Assembly (NCBI RefSeq): GCF_014696355.1
Contig: NZ_JACJQA010000015.1
Span: 25,279 to 89,278 of the forward strand
Length of the DNA stretch: 64,000 bases
Direction: 5' to 3'
Source: Pseudanabaena sp. FACHB-1998
Lineage (GTDB): Bacteria; Cyanobacteriota; Cyanobacteriia; Pseudanabaenales; Pseudanabaenaceae
The notes beneath the pieces were generated by a model that searched no databases, was not told where the DNA came from, and saw only the letters and a program-made list of their open reading frames with translations. The translations under genes were made by a program, and so were the position numbers. Positions 17,020-26,300 of this stretch are shown here, one piece after another; the stretch's first letter is position 1, and each line of letters starts with the position of its first letter.

Positions 17020-17541
17020 ATGACCACTCAGCCACAAGTTAGCATCATCATGGGTAGCGACTCCGACTTACCCACCATGCAAGGCGCGATCGCCATTTGC
17101 CAACAGTTTAATATTCCCCACGAAGTCGCGATTATCTCCGCTCATCGTACCCCTGAGCGCATGGTGGAATTTGCCAAGACAGCCCATACTCGCGGTATTC
17201 GAGTGATTATTGCAGGGGCAGGTGGAGCCGCCCATTTACCGGGGATGGTGGCGGCGCTTTCGCCTTTGCCTGTGATTGGTGTGCCTGTCTCGACGAAACA
17301 ACTTAGTGGGGTCGATTCCCTTTATTCGATAGTGCAGATGCCGAAGGGAATCCCTGTAGCAACGGTAGCGATCGGGAATGCGGATAATGCGGGTTTACTA
17401 GCTGTACAGATTCTGGCAAGTCATGATCCTGAACTTCTCGACAAAGTAATTGCCTATCGCACTTCCCTCAAAGATATGGTGATGGAAAAGCAAGAGAAAC
17501 TAGAGGAACTAGGTAGCGAAAAGTATTTGCAGCAAATGTAA
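17020..17541 (+). CDS. purE: N5-carboxyaminoimidazole ribonucleotide mutase
   Basis: A 173-residue class I PurE, which converts N5-CAIR to CAIR in purine biosynthesis. The conserved [15 protein letters not shown] start, [14 protein letters not shown] active-site loop with its catalytic His, and [17 protein letters not shown] are all present. The ATG at 17020 is chosen; an upstream in-frame TTG at 16963 lies in the hairpin and would add 19 unrelated residues. The stop codon overlaps the first possible ATG of the next gene (TAATG), suggesting translational coupling. Confidence 0.95.
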   Translation: MTTQPQVSIIMGSDSDLPTMQGAIAICQQFNIPHEVAIISAHRTPERMVEFAKTAHTRGIRVIIAGAGGAAHLPGMVAALSPLPVIGVPVSTKQLSGVDSLYSIVQMPKGIPVATVAIGNADNAGLLAVQILASHDPELLDKVIAYRTSLKDMVMEKQEKLEELGSEKYLQQM

Positions 17542-18110
17542 TGGATGATGGCTGGCTTCAACTTTTAGGAGGAATCACATTTTTGATTCTCCACCTCATC
17601 TTCTCAGCTAAGACGGAAATGGGAACTAAGTTATTTATGAACCAATTTATCAATCAAGATGGCGATCGCCTAGTAGAAATAATTAACTTCCTGCCAATTT
17701 CGGACAAACTTGCTACCGCAGGACAACCAACTGTCGAGCAGTTTCGAGAAATTGCCGATGCTGGATATGAGACGGTGATTAATCTCGCGCTACCAACTTC
17801 TGATGGGGCGATCGCCAATGAAGCGGAACTTGTGCAATCTCTAGGAATGGAGTATGTGGCAATTCCTGTGCTTTGGGAAAGTCCAACTATGGAAGATTTC
17901 TCGCAGTTTTTGCAAGCTATGGATAAACGACAAAATCAAAAAATATTTGTCCATTGTGCTAAAAATATGCGCGTTTCTGCCTTTGTCTATCTTTATCGGC
18001 GATCGCGTTTAGATTGTCCTCCAGAACAAGCGATCGCGGATTTGCACAAAATCTGGCAACCTAATGAAATCTGGCAAAATTTTATAGACATGTCAATAGG
18101 AGAGATTTAA
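17541..18110 (+). CDS. Tyrosine-phosphatase-like protein (DUF442-type)
   Basis: An open frame of 189 residues overlapping the purE stop by one base. The conserved domain begins around NFLPISDKLATAGQPTVEQFREIADAGYETVINLA, the typical opening of DUF442/protein tyrosine phosphatase-like proteins, and continues to FVHCAKNMRVSAFVYLYR. The true start could be ATG 17541 (adding a short hydrophobic helix LLGGITFLILHLIF), TTG 17583 behind AGGAGG, ATG 17619 or ATG 17637; sequence alone does not decide. The signature loop reads H-C-x4-R rather than the canonical H-C-x5-R, so classical phosphatase activity is doubtful. The stop TAA lies in the palindrome at 18100. Confidence 0.75.
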   Translation: MDDGWLQLLGGITFLILHLIFSAKTEMGTKLFMNQFINQDGDRLVEIINFLPISDKLATAGQPTVEQFREIADAGYETVINLALPTSDGAIANEAELVQSLGMEYVAIPVLWESPTMEDFSQFLQAMDKRQNQKIFVHCAKNMRVSAFVYLYRRSRLDCPPEQAIADLHKIWQPNEIWQNFIDMSIGEI

Positions 18111-18140
18111 AGTGCTGCAAAGCAGCACTTTAAATCTCTC
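18100..18140. repeat. Palindrome containing a stop codon, 19-bp perfect arms
   Basis: GAGAGATTTAAAGTGCTGC-AAA- and exact complement. The TAA stop of the phosphatase-like gene is in the left arm; the bvdR stop on the other strand lies just 3 bases past the right arm, so it could act as a shared 3' structure between convergent genes. Confidence 0.85.
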
Positions 18141-18142
18141 TG

Positions 18143-19132
18143 TTAAAGCATAATTGTTTGATTAGTTGTCGCCGCTTTCTCGGCGGCATTGGCAACTGCA
18201 AGGGAATGTAAAATACTTTCGTGATTGGTATAGAGAGGCTTACCGTCAAACAAATGGGCTAGGACGTTTTCCGTATCTTTTTTAAATAAACCTCTAGTTG
18301 TCCCTGCATCTAGTTCCTTTTCACCATCCGCAGTCACTAACTTCCCTTTGTCCCTAGAAAACACGATCGCGCCTGAACTCCCTTGCAACTCCATGATCCT
18401 TTCGGGTAGCCAAAAGCTTTCCCCCTTACTGTAACTAATATCCGCAATTACGCCATTCTCAAACTGAAGTTGAGCATTGCAAACGCAGGAAGTAAAATAA
18501 TGAGGTAAATTTTCGCCACTGTAACGCAATTGGCAAGAGACAGATTTTACTTTTCCAAATAGAACAATAATGCGATTGAGGCGAGAAACTGCTGCCGTTA
18601 GAGGGAAGCCAAATAAGTCTGGCTTGTATGTCCATTTATCAGGCACAGGACGCTGGGGGCTTTTGGTGGAATATCGAGCATAAAAGGGAGTTCCCACTTT
18701 TGCTAAATGTTCCATTACCAATTGATGCACGCCGCCTAATAGCTCAATATGCTCTACATGGAGCATCAAGTTCTGTTGTTGAGCAAGCTTTACAAGTTCT
18801 TCTGCTTCAGCTAATTGAAACGCAAGCGGATATTCGACAATTACGTGTTTGCCCGATCGCAGAGCTTGCCCAACGACGGCTCCATGATCGCGATTAACAT
18901 TACACACCACCACTAAGTCCACATCAGGGCGCACCACCAACTCTGACCAATATTGATGCACCTTGGGAATATTAAACTCTTGGGCGATCGACTGTGCTTT
19001 TTCGGGATTACCAGCGATCGCTACAAGTTGAATCCTTGCATCTTGGCTAAAGATTTCGGCGCGGAGCTTGGCAACAAAGCCCGAACCAACGATGCCAACT
19101 CGCAAAGGTTGGTTTAATGATGCGTAGGTCAT
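18143..19132 (-). CDS. bvdR: Biliverdin reductase (Gfo/Idh/MocA fold)
   Basis: A 329-residue NAD(P)H-dependent enzyme. N-terminal Rossmann site RVGIVGSGFVAKLRAEIF; HVIVEYPLA; then LLHVEHIELLGGVHQ and FYARYSTKSPQRPVPDKWTY, which I recognise as characteristic of cyanobacterial BvdR (Synechocystis Slr1784 type) rather than of a generic sugar oxidoreductase. It reduces biliverdin IX-alpha to bilirubin and in Synechocystis affects phycobilisome assembly. It is convergent with the purE-linked gene and lies upstream (on its own strand, downstream) of thrB and a small membrane protein, all on the minus strand with 40-50 base gaps. Confidence 0.85.
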   Translation of the reverse strand: MTYASLNQPLRVGIVGSGFVAKLRAEIFSQDARIQLVAIAGNPEKAQSIAQEFNIPKVHQYWSELVVRPDVDLVVVCNVNRDHGAVVGQALRSGKHVIVEYPLAFQLAEAEELVKLAQQQNLMLHVEHIELLGGVHQLVMEHLAKVGTPFYARYSTKSPQRPVPDKWTYKPDLFGFPLTAAVSRLNRIIVLFGKVKSVSCQLRYSGENLPHYFTSCVCNAQLQFENGVIADISYSKGESFWLPERIMELQGSSGAIVFSRDKGKLVTADGEKELDAGTTRGLFKKDTENVLAHLFDGKPLYTNHESILHSLAVANAAEKAATTNQTIML

Positions 19133-19175
19133 GGTGTGAGAATTCTCTGGATTATTGCAGATGTTTGCGGATGAT

Positions 19176-19463
19176 TTATTTCAGGCGATTCAATTTAGAA
19201 GGAGGCAATAATTTGCGCTCTGGGACGACCTTAGGACGTGGCGATCGCACATAGAAAATTTTACGTCCTATGGTTTCATTGACCCAACGGGCAAGGCGAT
19301 TCCAGACTTTTTCAGATAAGTATTTTTGAGCAACGATCGCTAAACCAATGACAACTCCAATGGGAAATACGGTATCAAAGGGATTGCCATCACGACTACC
19401 GACAAATAACAGCACCACTGAGGAAATTAGCGCCGAGATGAGTAAAAATTGAAATTTAGACAT
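19176..19463 (-). CDS. Small two-helix membrane protein
   Basis: A 95-residue protein with two hydrophobic helices (FLLISALISSVVLLFVG and VFPIGVVIGLAIVAQKYL) and a basic C-terminal tail (RSPRPKVVPERKLLPPSKLNRLK). No family is recognised. It lies between thrB and bvdR on the same strand. The leader contains the palindrome at 19482-19514. Confidence 0.6.
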   Translation of the reverse strand: MSKFQFLLISALISSVVLLFVGSRDGNPFDTVFPIGVVIGLAIVAQKYLSEKVWNRLARWVNETIGRKIFYVRSPRPKVVPERKLLPPSKLNRLK

Positions 19464-19481
19464 AAGTTTCCTACATTGTTC

Positions 19482-19514
19482 TTAAACTTTTTAGGCTTCG
19501 CCCAAAAAGTTTAA
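19482..19514. repeat. Palindrome containing the thrB stop codon
   Basis: TTAAACTTTTTAGGC-TTC-GCCCAAAAAGTTTAA with one wobble pair. The minus-strand thrB stop (TTA at 19511-19513) is inside one arm. T-runs inside the arms could allow terminator activity. Confidence 0.8.
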
Positions 19515-20419
19515 CGAGTTTTGAATGTTGTACCATCTTTGGCGATCGCTAAACATTTTGTCACAGCCTTGACACCAATTGCTTGCCATGCCTGATTCAT
19601 TGCTTGGGCGACTGTCTCTATTGTACCCATTGGCGCTAAAGAAAGTAGGGTGGGACCCGCGCCACTAATTACCAAGCCATAGGCTCCTGCGGCGATCGCG
19701 GCAGCTTGTACTTCTGTCATGCCCTTAATCAAGCTTTGGCGATAGTTTTGATGCAGTCGATCCTGCAAGCCTGCCTTCAACCAATTCACATTCCCTGTCT
19801 GAATCCCATGACTTAATAGTGCTAAGTGCGAGGCGTTAAAAACCGCATCATGCATCGAAAATTGCTTCGGCAATACTTCCCTTGCCTTAGCCGTCGATAG
19901 CTCAAAGTTAGGAATTGCCACAACTAGCCCAATACTTTCATGCAAATGCAAATCGCAATATTCCCAGCCACCTGCTTGATTAGAAGCCATCAACTGACAA
20001 CCGCCCAACATCGCAGGGGCAACGTTATCGGGATGCCCTTCCATGGCGATCGCCAAATCCAATAATGCCCCGCGATCTAGGGGCGAACCTGCCAATAGGT
20101 TCGCACCGACCAGCCCGCCTACAATCGCGGTTGCGGAACTACCTAACCCACGCGATAGGGGGATTTTGGTATCTGTATGAAAAGCGATCGGCGGAATTGG
20201 GCGATCAATATGCTGATAAAACTTAGCGATCGCCCGATATACCAAATTTGTTTCGTCCCGTTCCACCTTGTCTGCCCCTTCGCCCGATGCTGTGATGGTG
20301 AGGCGATCAGCAAGGGAAAATTCAAAATGGTTATAAAGCGATAGGGCTGCGCCAAGGCAGTCGAACCCTGGGCCAATATTAGCGGTAGTTGCAGGAACGG
20401 AAACTTCAAAAATGGTCAT
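19511..20419 (-). CDS. thrB: Homoserine kinase
   Basis: A 302-residue GHMP-family kinase that phosphorylates homoserine in threonine biosynthesis. It starts VSVPATTANIGPGFDCLGAAL, carries the GHMP ATP loop PLSRGLGSSATAIVGG (about residues 87-102) and the C-terminal ISGAGPTLLSLA motif. The length is normal. It is the first gene of a minus-strand group with the small membrane protein and bvdR; no threonine-pathway neighbours are present. Confidence 0.95.
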   Translation of the reverse strand: MTIFEVSVPATTANIGPGFDCLGAALSLYNHFEFSLADRLTITASGEGADKVERDETNLVYRAIAKFYQHIDRPIPPIAFHTDTKIPLSRGLGSSATAIVGGLVGANLLAGSPLDRGALLDLAIAMEGHPDNVAPAMLGGCQLMASNQAGGWEYCDLHLHESIGLVVAIPNFELSTAKAREVLPKQFSMHDAVFNASHLALLSHGIQTGNVNWLKAGLQDRLHQNYRQSLIKGMTEVQAAAIAAGAYGLVISGAGPTLLSLAPMGTIETVAQAMNQAWQAIGVKAVTKCLAIAKDGTTFKTR

Positions 20420-20519
20420 GTTGAAAATCTAAAATACACTGGAGCCAAGAATTATTGGTTATCTCCGTCAACGTAGGACATTATATAGCTAAGGGCTATT
20501 GTGTCTCACTATGCTTTTT

Positions 20520-21152
20520 CTAGCGATCGCCTAATTTCAAAAGCATATAAACTAATTTGGATATACCGCTACAGCATGGATTTGAGTATTCAGGTAGGTT
20601 GTCTTGCTTTGCTAATTCATCAAGTTTGGTTGCTCTAGCGATCGCATCTTGAGTCAGCCCCTTGAGCTTTTCTTGATAATAGCACCGAGCTTTGTCGTAA
20701 TTGGGAATGTGCCTATTTAAGCGTTCTCTAGCTTTGTCTTGCGAAATACTAGCTGAATGATCTTGGAAATGAACGAGATACCAAAGCTCAATACTGGGAT
20801 TGGTAATCGCAAGCTGGATGTTTTCCTTTTTAGCTTTTTGAATAGCCTGATGCCAATTATGAGGATCTTTCTGAATATGTTCGTCACCATCAAAAACAGC
20901 CCATGCCGAATCTTCCTCTAGCCAAGTTCTATCGCGTTTTCGATCTTGTTTCTCTTCTAAGACTTTATTCACTACACTAAGCGGATCGGTTCCATCATGG
21001 GGAAGAATGATGATTTTAACAGTCGCTAAGCGTAAATCTTGACGAATGGCTTTGAAATATTCTGGTTCTGTATATTTACCTTCACAAGCAATCAAAATCT
21101 TTTTGGCAATGTCTTTTTTAGGCGCATTTCTTTTGAAAGAAGGTTTAGCCAT
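20520..21152 (-). CDS. RloB-like abortive-infection protein
   Basis: A 210-residue protein opening KKILIACEGKYTEPEYFKAI, the start of RloB/AbiLii proteins, with HDGTDPLSVV, WAVFDGDEH and ITNPSIELWYLVHFQDH. These acidic clusters (E near residue 24, D-x-D near 89) resemble a TOPRIM-like metal site. RloB genes accompany RloA ATPases, often inside type I restriction loci. Here it overlaps the RloA gene by 8 bases (ATG inside its end), so the two form one operon. The pair corresponds to the AbiL-type defence module; antiphage activity is inferred from family, not shown. Confidence 0.85.
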   Translation of the reverse strand: MAKPSFKRNAPKKDIAKKILIACEGKYTEPEYFKAIRQDLRLATVKIIILPHDGTDPLSVVNKVLEEKQDRKRDRTWLEEDSAWAVFDGDEHIQKDPHNWHQAIQKAKKENIQLAITNPSIELWYLVHFQDHSASISQDKARERLNRHIPNYDKARCYYQEKLKGLTQDAIARATKLDELAKQDNLPEYSNPCCSGISKLVYMLLKLGDR

Positions 21153-22428
21153 TGCCGTTACCTACTGGCATAAAATCGTCTTCATCAGAAATAAATGGAA
21201 CTGCTCCAAATCTTCCATCTAGATATGCTTTGTCAATCGCTAAATCATTACGAACTTTAAAATCACTAAGTGAATATAGCTCTGTGCTTTGGTCAGGACG
21301 CTTCTGTGTAAACCAAATCTGATCTCGCCGTAACAAGTTATTTCTCTGTAAAGTATTATCGTGACTAGTAAAAATTAGTTGAGTACGATTAGGATTAGTC
21401 TTTGGATTCTGGAAAAACTGTACTATCTCACTAGTGATATTTGGGTGCAGATTTGAGCCAAATTCATCCGCAATAAGTAGAGAACTGCTTTGCATCCTAC
21501 TTTGTATTTTAAAAGCTAAACTTAATAGATCCCGAGTTCCTAAAGATTCTTCCTCAAATTTCCACCTAACAATTTCCCCATTTTCTGCCTTATGTAAAGC
21601 ATAAACTTGATAATCCTTTCCCTCTTCGGATTTTTTTGTCTCAATATCAAATAATCCAGTATCGAATTTAAGTAAAAGTTGTTTGGTTTTTACGAATACT
21701 TCGGATGCTTGAGGGATATAAGGCTTTGATACATAATTATCTAAACCATCAAGAAGTGTTTCATTTCTAAAATTGGTGCCTAATTGTCCCAGCCTTAACC
21801 ATTCAGAAAGTGGTGTAACTACTTTTATATCTAACTTTGTCAATACAAGACTTATAAATGGTTCGTAGTCTTGTATGCTTTTTTCAAGTTGAGTATGTGA
21901 TCCAGAAAAGTCAGAACCATTTTTCCAATCAAATTCTTGCTGTTCTCCATTCCAAGTTCGACTAAACAAAAGCCGCTCTCTTTTTGTAGAGACTAAAGTA
22001 TATTCTAGCTTTTCCACAAGTATACGAACACTATTTAGAACCAAAGAATAAGTATATATAGTTCCATTAAATGCAGTACGAAGTTTGAAATAGCTTGGAC
22101 TATTTATGGTCTGAAAATTTAGCTTAAAAGGAATTCGTTCTACCCCACGAGCATAATTACCGAGAATCATATATTTGAGTAAAAACTCAAGAGCTTTTAA
22201 GACATTGCTTTTACCTGAAGCGTTAGCGCCAAAAATGGCGATTACTGGCAAAACATCAATATCCCAACTTTCAATGTGAAAAGGTTGAGCAATTTCATCA
22301 TCAGACTTAACTCGGCGACGGTTTTCAGTATTGTTGGGTTTAGCCTTGCTCTTACTCGCCGCAACCGCACTAAGAGTTTCCGCACCCTTAATCGAACGAA
22401 AGTTTTCTACAGTGAAGTCTAAAAGCAT
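21145..22428 (-). CDS. RloA-like AAA ATPase (AbiL type)
   Basis: A 427-residue ATPase of the SMC/OLD-like AAA_15/21 group: MLLDFTVENFRSIK at the N-terminus, Walker A FGANASGKSNVLKAL (about residues 69-83), LLIADEFGSNLHP Walker B/D-loop and TSHDNTLQ. It is the ATPase half of RloAB. It starts 215 bases from the divergent maf gene. A short inverted repeat (22453-22471) sits about 25 bases before its start and may be an operator. Base composition is more AT-rich and poorer in GCGATCGC than neighbouring genes, consistent with transfer. Confidence 0.85.
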   Translation of the reverse strand: MLLDFTVENFRSIKGAETLSAVAASKSKAKPNNTENRRRVKSDDEIAQPFHIESWDIDVLPVIAIFGANASGKSNVLKALEFLLKYMILGNYARGVERIPFKLNFQTINSPSYFKLRTAFNGTIYTYSLVLNSVRILVEKLEYTLVSTKRERLLFSRTWNGEQQEFDWKNGSDFSGSHTQLEKSIQDYEPFISLVLTKLDIKVVTPLSEWLRLGQLGTNFRNETLLDGLDNYVSKPYIPQASEVFVKTKQLLLKFDTGLFDIETKKSEEGKDYQVYALHKAENGEIVRWKFEEESLGTRDLLSLAFKIQSRMQSSSLLIADEFGSNLHPNITSEIVQFFQNPKTNPNRTQLIFTSHDNTLQRNNLLRRDQIWFTQKRPDQSTELYSLSDFKVRNDLAIDKAYLDGRFGAVPFISDEDDFMPVGNGNG

Positions 22429-22452
22429 AATTTTTTACTCAACAATCAAAAA

Positions 22453-22471
22453 TACGTGAATTTGTCACGTA
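22453..22471. promoter_or_regulatory. Inverted repeat TACGTGA-N5-TCACGTA before rloA
   Basis: A perfect 7-base inverted repeat with a 5-base spacer, centred 34 bases upstream of the RloA start. The size and position suit an operator for a dimeric repressor. No regulator gene is adjacent. Confidence 0.4.
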
Positions 22472-22643
22472 AATATGGCTATTATAGCAACTTTTACTGA
22501 CCGCTTAAGCGATCGCAAAACTTCGGTAACTTTATCGGTTCTGTGGGAATTAAGTAAAAGCCGAAAATCTAAATAGCGGTAATTCAACAAGCGATCGCTA
22601 TACAATTGAAGCGAAAGCCAGATCGTCAACCTGACCGCTAAAC

Positions 22644-23270
22644 ATGACTAATACCGTCTTTGTCCTTGCCTCCGCCTCACCGACACGCAAAAAGATATTA
22701 GAAAACGCAGGAATCACGCCCATAGTTCGGGTGAGTAACTTTGACGAAGACGCAATCCAAGTAACTGACCCTACCTCACTAGTGCTGACCTTAGCCCAAT
22801 GCAAAGCCACAGCCGTATTGCCAGAGGTCACACAGGAATTTGCAGGACAGAAAGCCCTCGTAATCGGTTGTGACTCAATCATGTATTTAAATGGACTGGT
22901 CTATGGCAAACCTGACACCAAGGATATTGCGATCGCCACATGGCAAAAAATGCGCGGTAACTATTGCGAACTCTATACAGGACATTGCCTAATCGACCTA
23001 CAAACCCAGCGCAGCGTTATGCGTTACGGCGTGACCAAGGTATATTTTGCGGATGCGACTGATTCGGAAATAGCGAGCTATGCGGACTCAGGGGAGCCGC
23101 TATGCTGTGCAGGATGCTTCACCCTAGAGAAACTAGGTGGACTGCTGATTGAGAAGATAGAAGGCTGTCATACCAATGTTTTAGGATTGAGTCTGCCAAT
23201 CCTGCGACAGATGTTAACGGAATTAGGCTACAGCCTCCAATTTAGTAGTCACGGGACTAACATTAAATAA
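22644..23270 (+). CDS. maf: Maf/YhdE-type nucleoside triphosphate pyrophosphatase
   Basis: A 208-residue Maf protein: FVLASASPTRKKILENAGI (Maf signature S-x-S-P-x-R), VIGCDSIMYLNG and the GEPLCCAGCFTLEKLGG region. Maf enzymes hydrolyse non-canonical or selected NTPs to limit incorporation and in some bacteria affect septation. The sequence is complete, so it looks like a housekeeping gene trapped between the RloAB pair and the restriction locus. Its last residues (GTNIK) and stop are encoded by the left arm of a palindromic element. Confidence 0.85.
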   Translation: MTNTVFVLASASPTRKKILENAGITPIVRVSNFDEDAIQVTDPTSLVLTLAQCKATAVLPEVTQEFAGQKALVIGCDSIMYLNGLVYGKPDTKDIAIATWQKMRGNYCELYTGHCLIDLQTQRSVMRYGVTKVYFADATDSEIASYADSGEPLCCAGCFTLEKLGGLLIEKIEGCHTNVLGLSLPILRQMLTELGYSLQFSSHGTNIK

Positions 23271-23323
23271 GGGTGGCGCGGCTTCGCCGCGTCACACAAA
23301 ATCGGTTCCTTATTTAATGTTAG
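23257..23323. repeat. Nested palindrome with stop codon of maf
   Basis: Outer arms CTAACATTAAATAAGG (23257-23272) and its exact complement (23308-23323) enclose an inner hairpin GTGGCGCGGC-TTC-GCCGCGTCAC plus 12 unpaired bases (23296-23307) present only on the right. The maf TAA is in the left outer arm. Confidence 0.8.
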
Positions 23324-23345
23324 AGCCGCATCATGAGGACTAGTC

Positions 23346-26300
23346 ATGAAATCAGCAAATTTTGAATTTTTACGTTCCTATGATCTACAGCTAGTCAAGT
23401 TAGGATCTTTGGCTGAGCATTTTTTTCAAGTAGATCCCAATACTTGCTTGATAAAGTTACGCCAATTTACGGAGCTATTGGCGCAATGGACAGCAATCAA
23501 CTTGGGATTGACGTTATCGGCGGATGAGTCACAGGTGGATCTCTTGCGAAGGTTGAAGCTAGAGAAGCTACATCCTGAAGTGATAGATGTCTTTCATCAA
23601 ATACGTGTGACGGGAAATAAAGCCAATCATCAATATACGGGTGACTACGCTGAAGCTTTGATGACCTTAAAACTGGCGCGGAAGCTAGCTATCTGGTTTC
23701 ACCGTACTTTTAGCGGTAATCCCAACTTTAAGGCAGGGGCTTTTGTGCCACCGTGTAAGCCTGTAGACGCGACTGTAGAGTTACAAACGGAGCTAAATCG
23801 TTTACAGCAAGAATTAGCAGCAACACTTTCGCAAAAAGAGCAAGCGGAACTGCTTTTGAGGGAAAGAGCGATCGCTTTGCAAAGTGCTGAGGAAAGGGCT
23901 AAGCAGGAGTCGGAGGATCGCCTATTGTGGGAAAAATTGGCGCTGGAGGCTGAACGGGAAAAAGTAAATTTGGCGGCTAATTTGACAGTTAGCATATCTC
24001 CTAAGCCGAAATCACCAAAGGAAACCGAGAAAATTATTGTCTTAGCAGAACGAGCCGCCCAAAAGCTAGATCTGGATGAGACGGAAACTAGAGCAATTAT
24101 TGATCAACAATTGCGAGATGCGGGATGGTTGACGGATAGCCAAGAGTTGCACTATGGTAAGGGGACTAGACCCGTTAAGGGCAGAAATATGGCGATCGCT
24201 GAGTGGAAAACAGCCAAAGGAGTAGCTGACTATGCCCTGTTTGTGGGTACGCGCTGTGTGGCTCTGGTTGAGGCGAAACGGAGGCGCAAAAATGTGGCTA
24301 CGGCGATCGCTCAAGCGGAGCGATATGCTAAGGGCTTTCGGGCAGGGAATGGATGGGAGACGGTCAGTGATAGCCCTTGGGGGGAATATCAAGTTCCCTT
24401 TGTCTTTGCTAGCAATGGTAGACCCTTTCTCAAACAACTGGAAACTGAGAGTGGAATTTGGTTTCGTGATGTGCGGAAACCCATAAACCACAGTCGAGCT
24501 TTGACTGGGTGGATGACTCCTGAAGGCTTAGAGGGTTTGTTGAGTATGGATCGGGAAGAAGCTCATGCAAAGTTAAAAAATATGGCTTTGCAGTTTGGCT
24601 TTAACCTGTATGACCATCAGCAAAGAGCCATTGAAAAAATCGAAGAACAGTTGGCAAGCGATCGCCGTTCGATGTTGGTGGCTATGGCGACGGGTACAGG
24701 CAAAACTAAATTAGTGATCGCTTTACTTTATCGGCTGCTTTCTACTAAGCGATTTCGACGGGTTTGTTTTGTCGTGGATCGCAGTGCCTTAGGCAATCAA
24801 ACCGCCGATGAGTTTCGCACAACCAAGGTGGAAACGGCAAAGACCTTTGCTGATATTTTGGGCTTAAAGGGTTTAAAGGATATTGACCCAGAATCAGAAA
24901 CGAAGGTGCATATCTGCACAATTCAGGGATTGGTCAAGCGGGTGTTATATGCCAAGGAAAATGGCGATATACCGCCCATTGATCAGTATGACTTGATCTT
25001 GATTGATGAATGTCATCGGGGATATTTACTTGATCGCGAAATGTCTGACGCGGAGTTAAGTTTCCGTAGTCAGGAGGACTATATTTCTAAGTATCGACGG
25101 GTTTTAGAACATTTCGATGCGGTGAAAATCGGACTGACGGCAACGCCTGCCCTGCATACTAGGGAAATATTTGGTGAGCCAATTTTTAAATATGGCTATC
25201 GTGATGCGGTGGTTGATGGTGTTTTGATCGATCATGAGCCACCCCTTCAGATTGGCACTTTGTTAAATCAGTCAGGGATTAAGTTTCAGGCTAACGAGCA
25301 GGTGGCGGTCTATAACACGGTATCAGGAGAAATTGACCTGACTAGTACGCCCGATGAGTTGAATTTTGAGGTGGAGAAGTTCAACAAAAAGGTGATTACG
25401 GTTCCCTTTAATCGAGCGATCGCGCAGGAACTAGCCGTGCGGATTGACCCGATGTTGGATGGCAAAACCTTGATTTTTGCGGCTAACGATCGCCATGCGG
25501 ATCTCATTGTTCAAGAACTCAAAAACGCTATGCAGCAACGCTATGAAGAATTGGATAATGATGCAATTCAAAAATTGACAGGCTCAGTCGATGATGTGCA
25601 GACCAAGATTCGCAACTTTCGTAACGATTCCTTGCCCAAAATTGCTGTCACTGTTGATCTGCTGACCACAGGGATCGATGTTCCCAAAATCTGCAACCTC
25701 GTATTTTTGCGTCGTGTCAATAGTCGGATTCTCTACGAACAAATGCTGGGTAGAGCGACAAGGCGTTGTGATGAGATTGAGAAGAGGATATTTAAGATTT
25801 ATGATGCTGTGGGTATCTACGAAAAAATGCAAGAAGTCAGCGACATGAAGCCTGTGGTGGTCGATCCTGCCATTTCGTTAGGACAGTTATTTGATGAATT
25901 AAGGCAGGTTGAGGATGCTCAGCATCAAAAAATTATCCGTGAGCAATTGATCGTGAAATTGCGGCAGCGACTCTCAAGGATGGGCGATCGCTCAAAAGAA
26001 CACTATGAGGCAACCATAGGCGAAGCTCCAGAATCCACTTTTAGCAAGTTTCGGACTAGTCCTCTAGAGACCATAGTGGCTTGGGCAAAAGAAAACCCGC
26101 AACTGGGTAAATCATGGGAATGGAATCCTGAGTATGAAGGAACTTGGATTCCTATTTCTGAGCATGATGATGAGGTGATCTTTGTAACGAGAGGCTATGG
26201 CAAGGGCAAGAAACCTGAAGACTTTCTCGATGGATTTATAGACTATGTGCGCCATAATGCCAATAAAATTGCAGCGCTCACGGTGGTTTTGCAGCGTCCG

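Noticed and set aside
18143..19132. Generic sugar oxidoreductase annotation for the Gfo/Idh/MocA protein
   Set aside because: The HVEHIELLGGVHQ and FYARYST segments match cyanobacterial biliverdin reductase much better.
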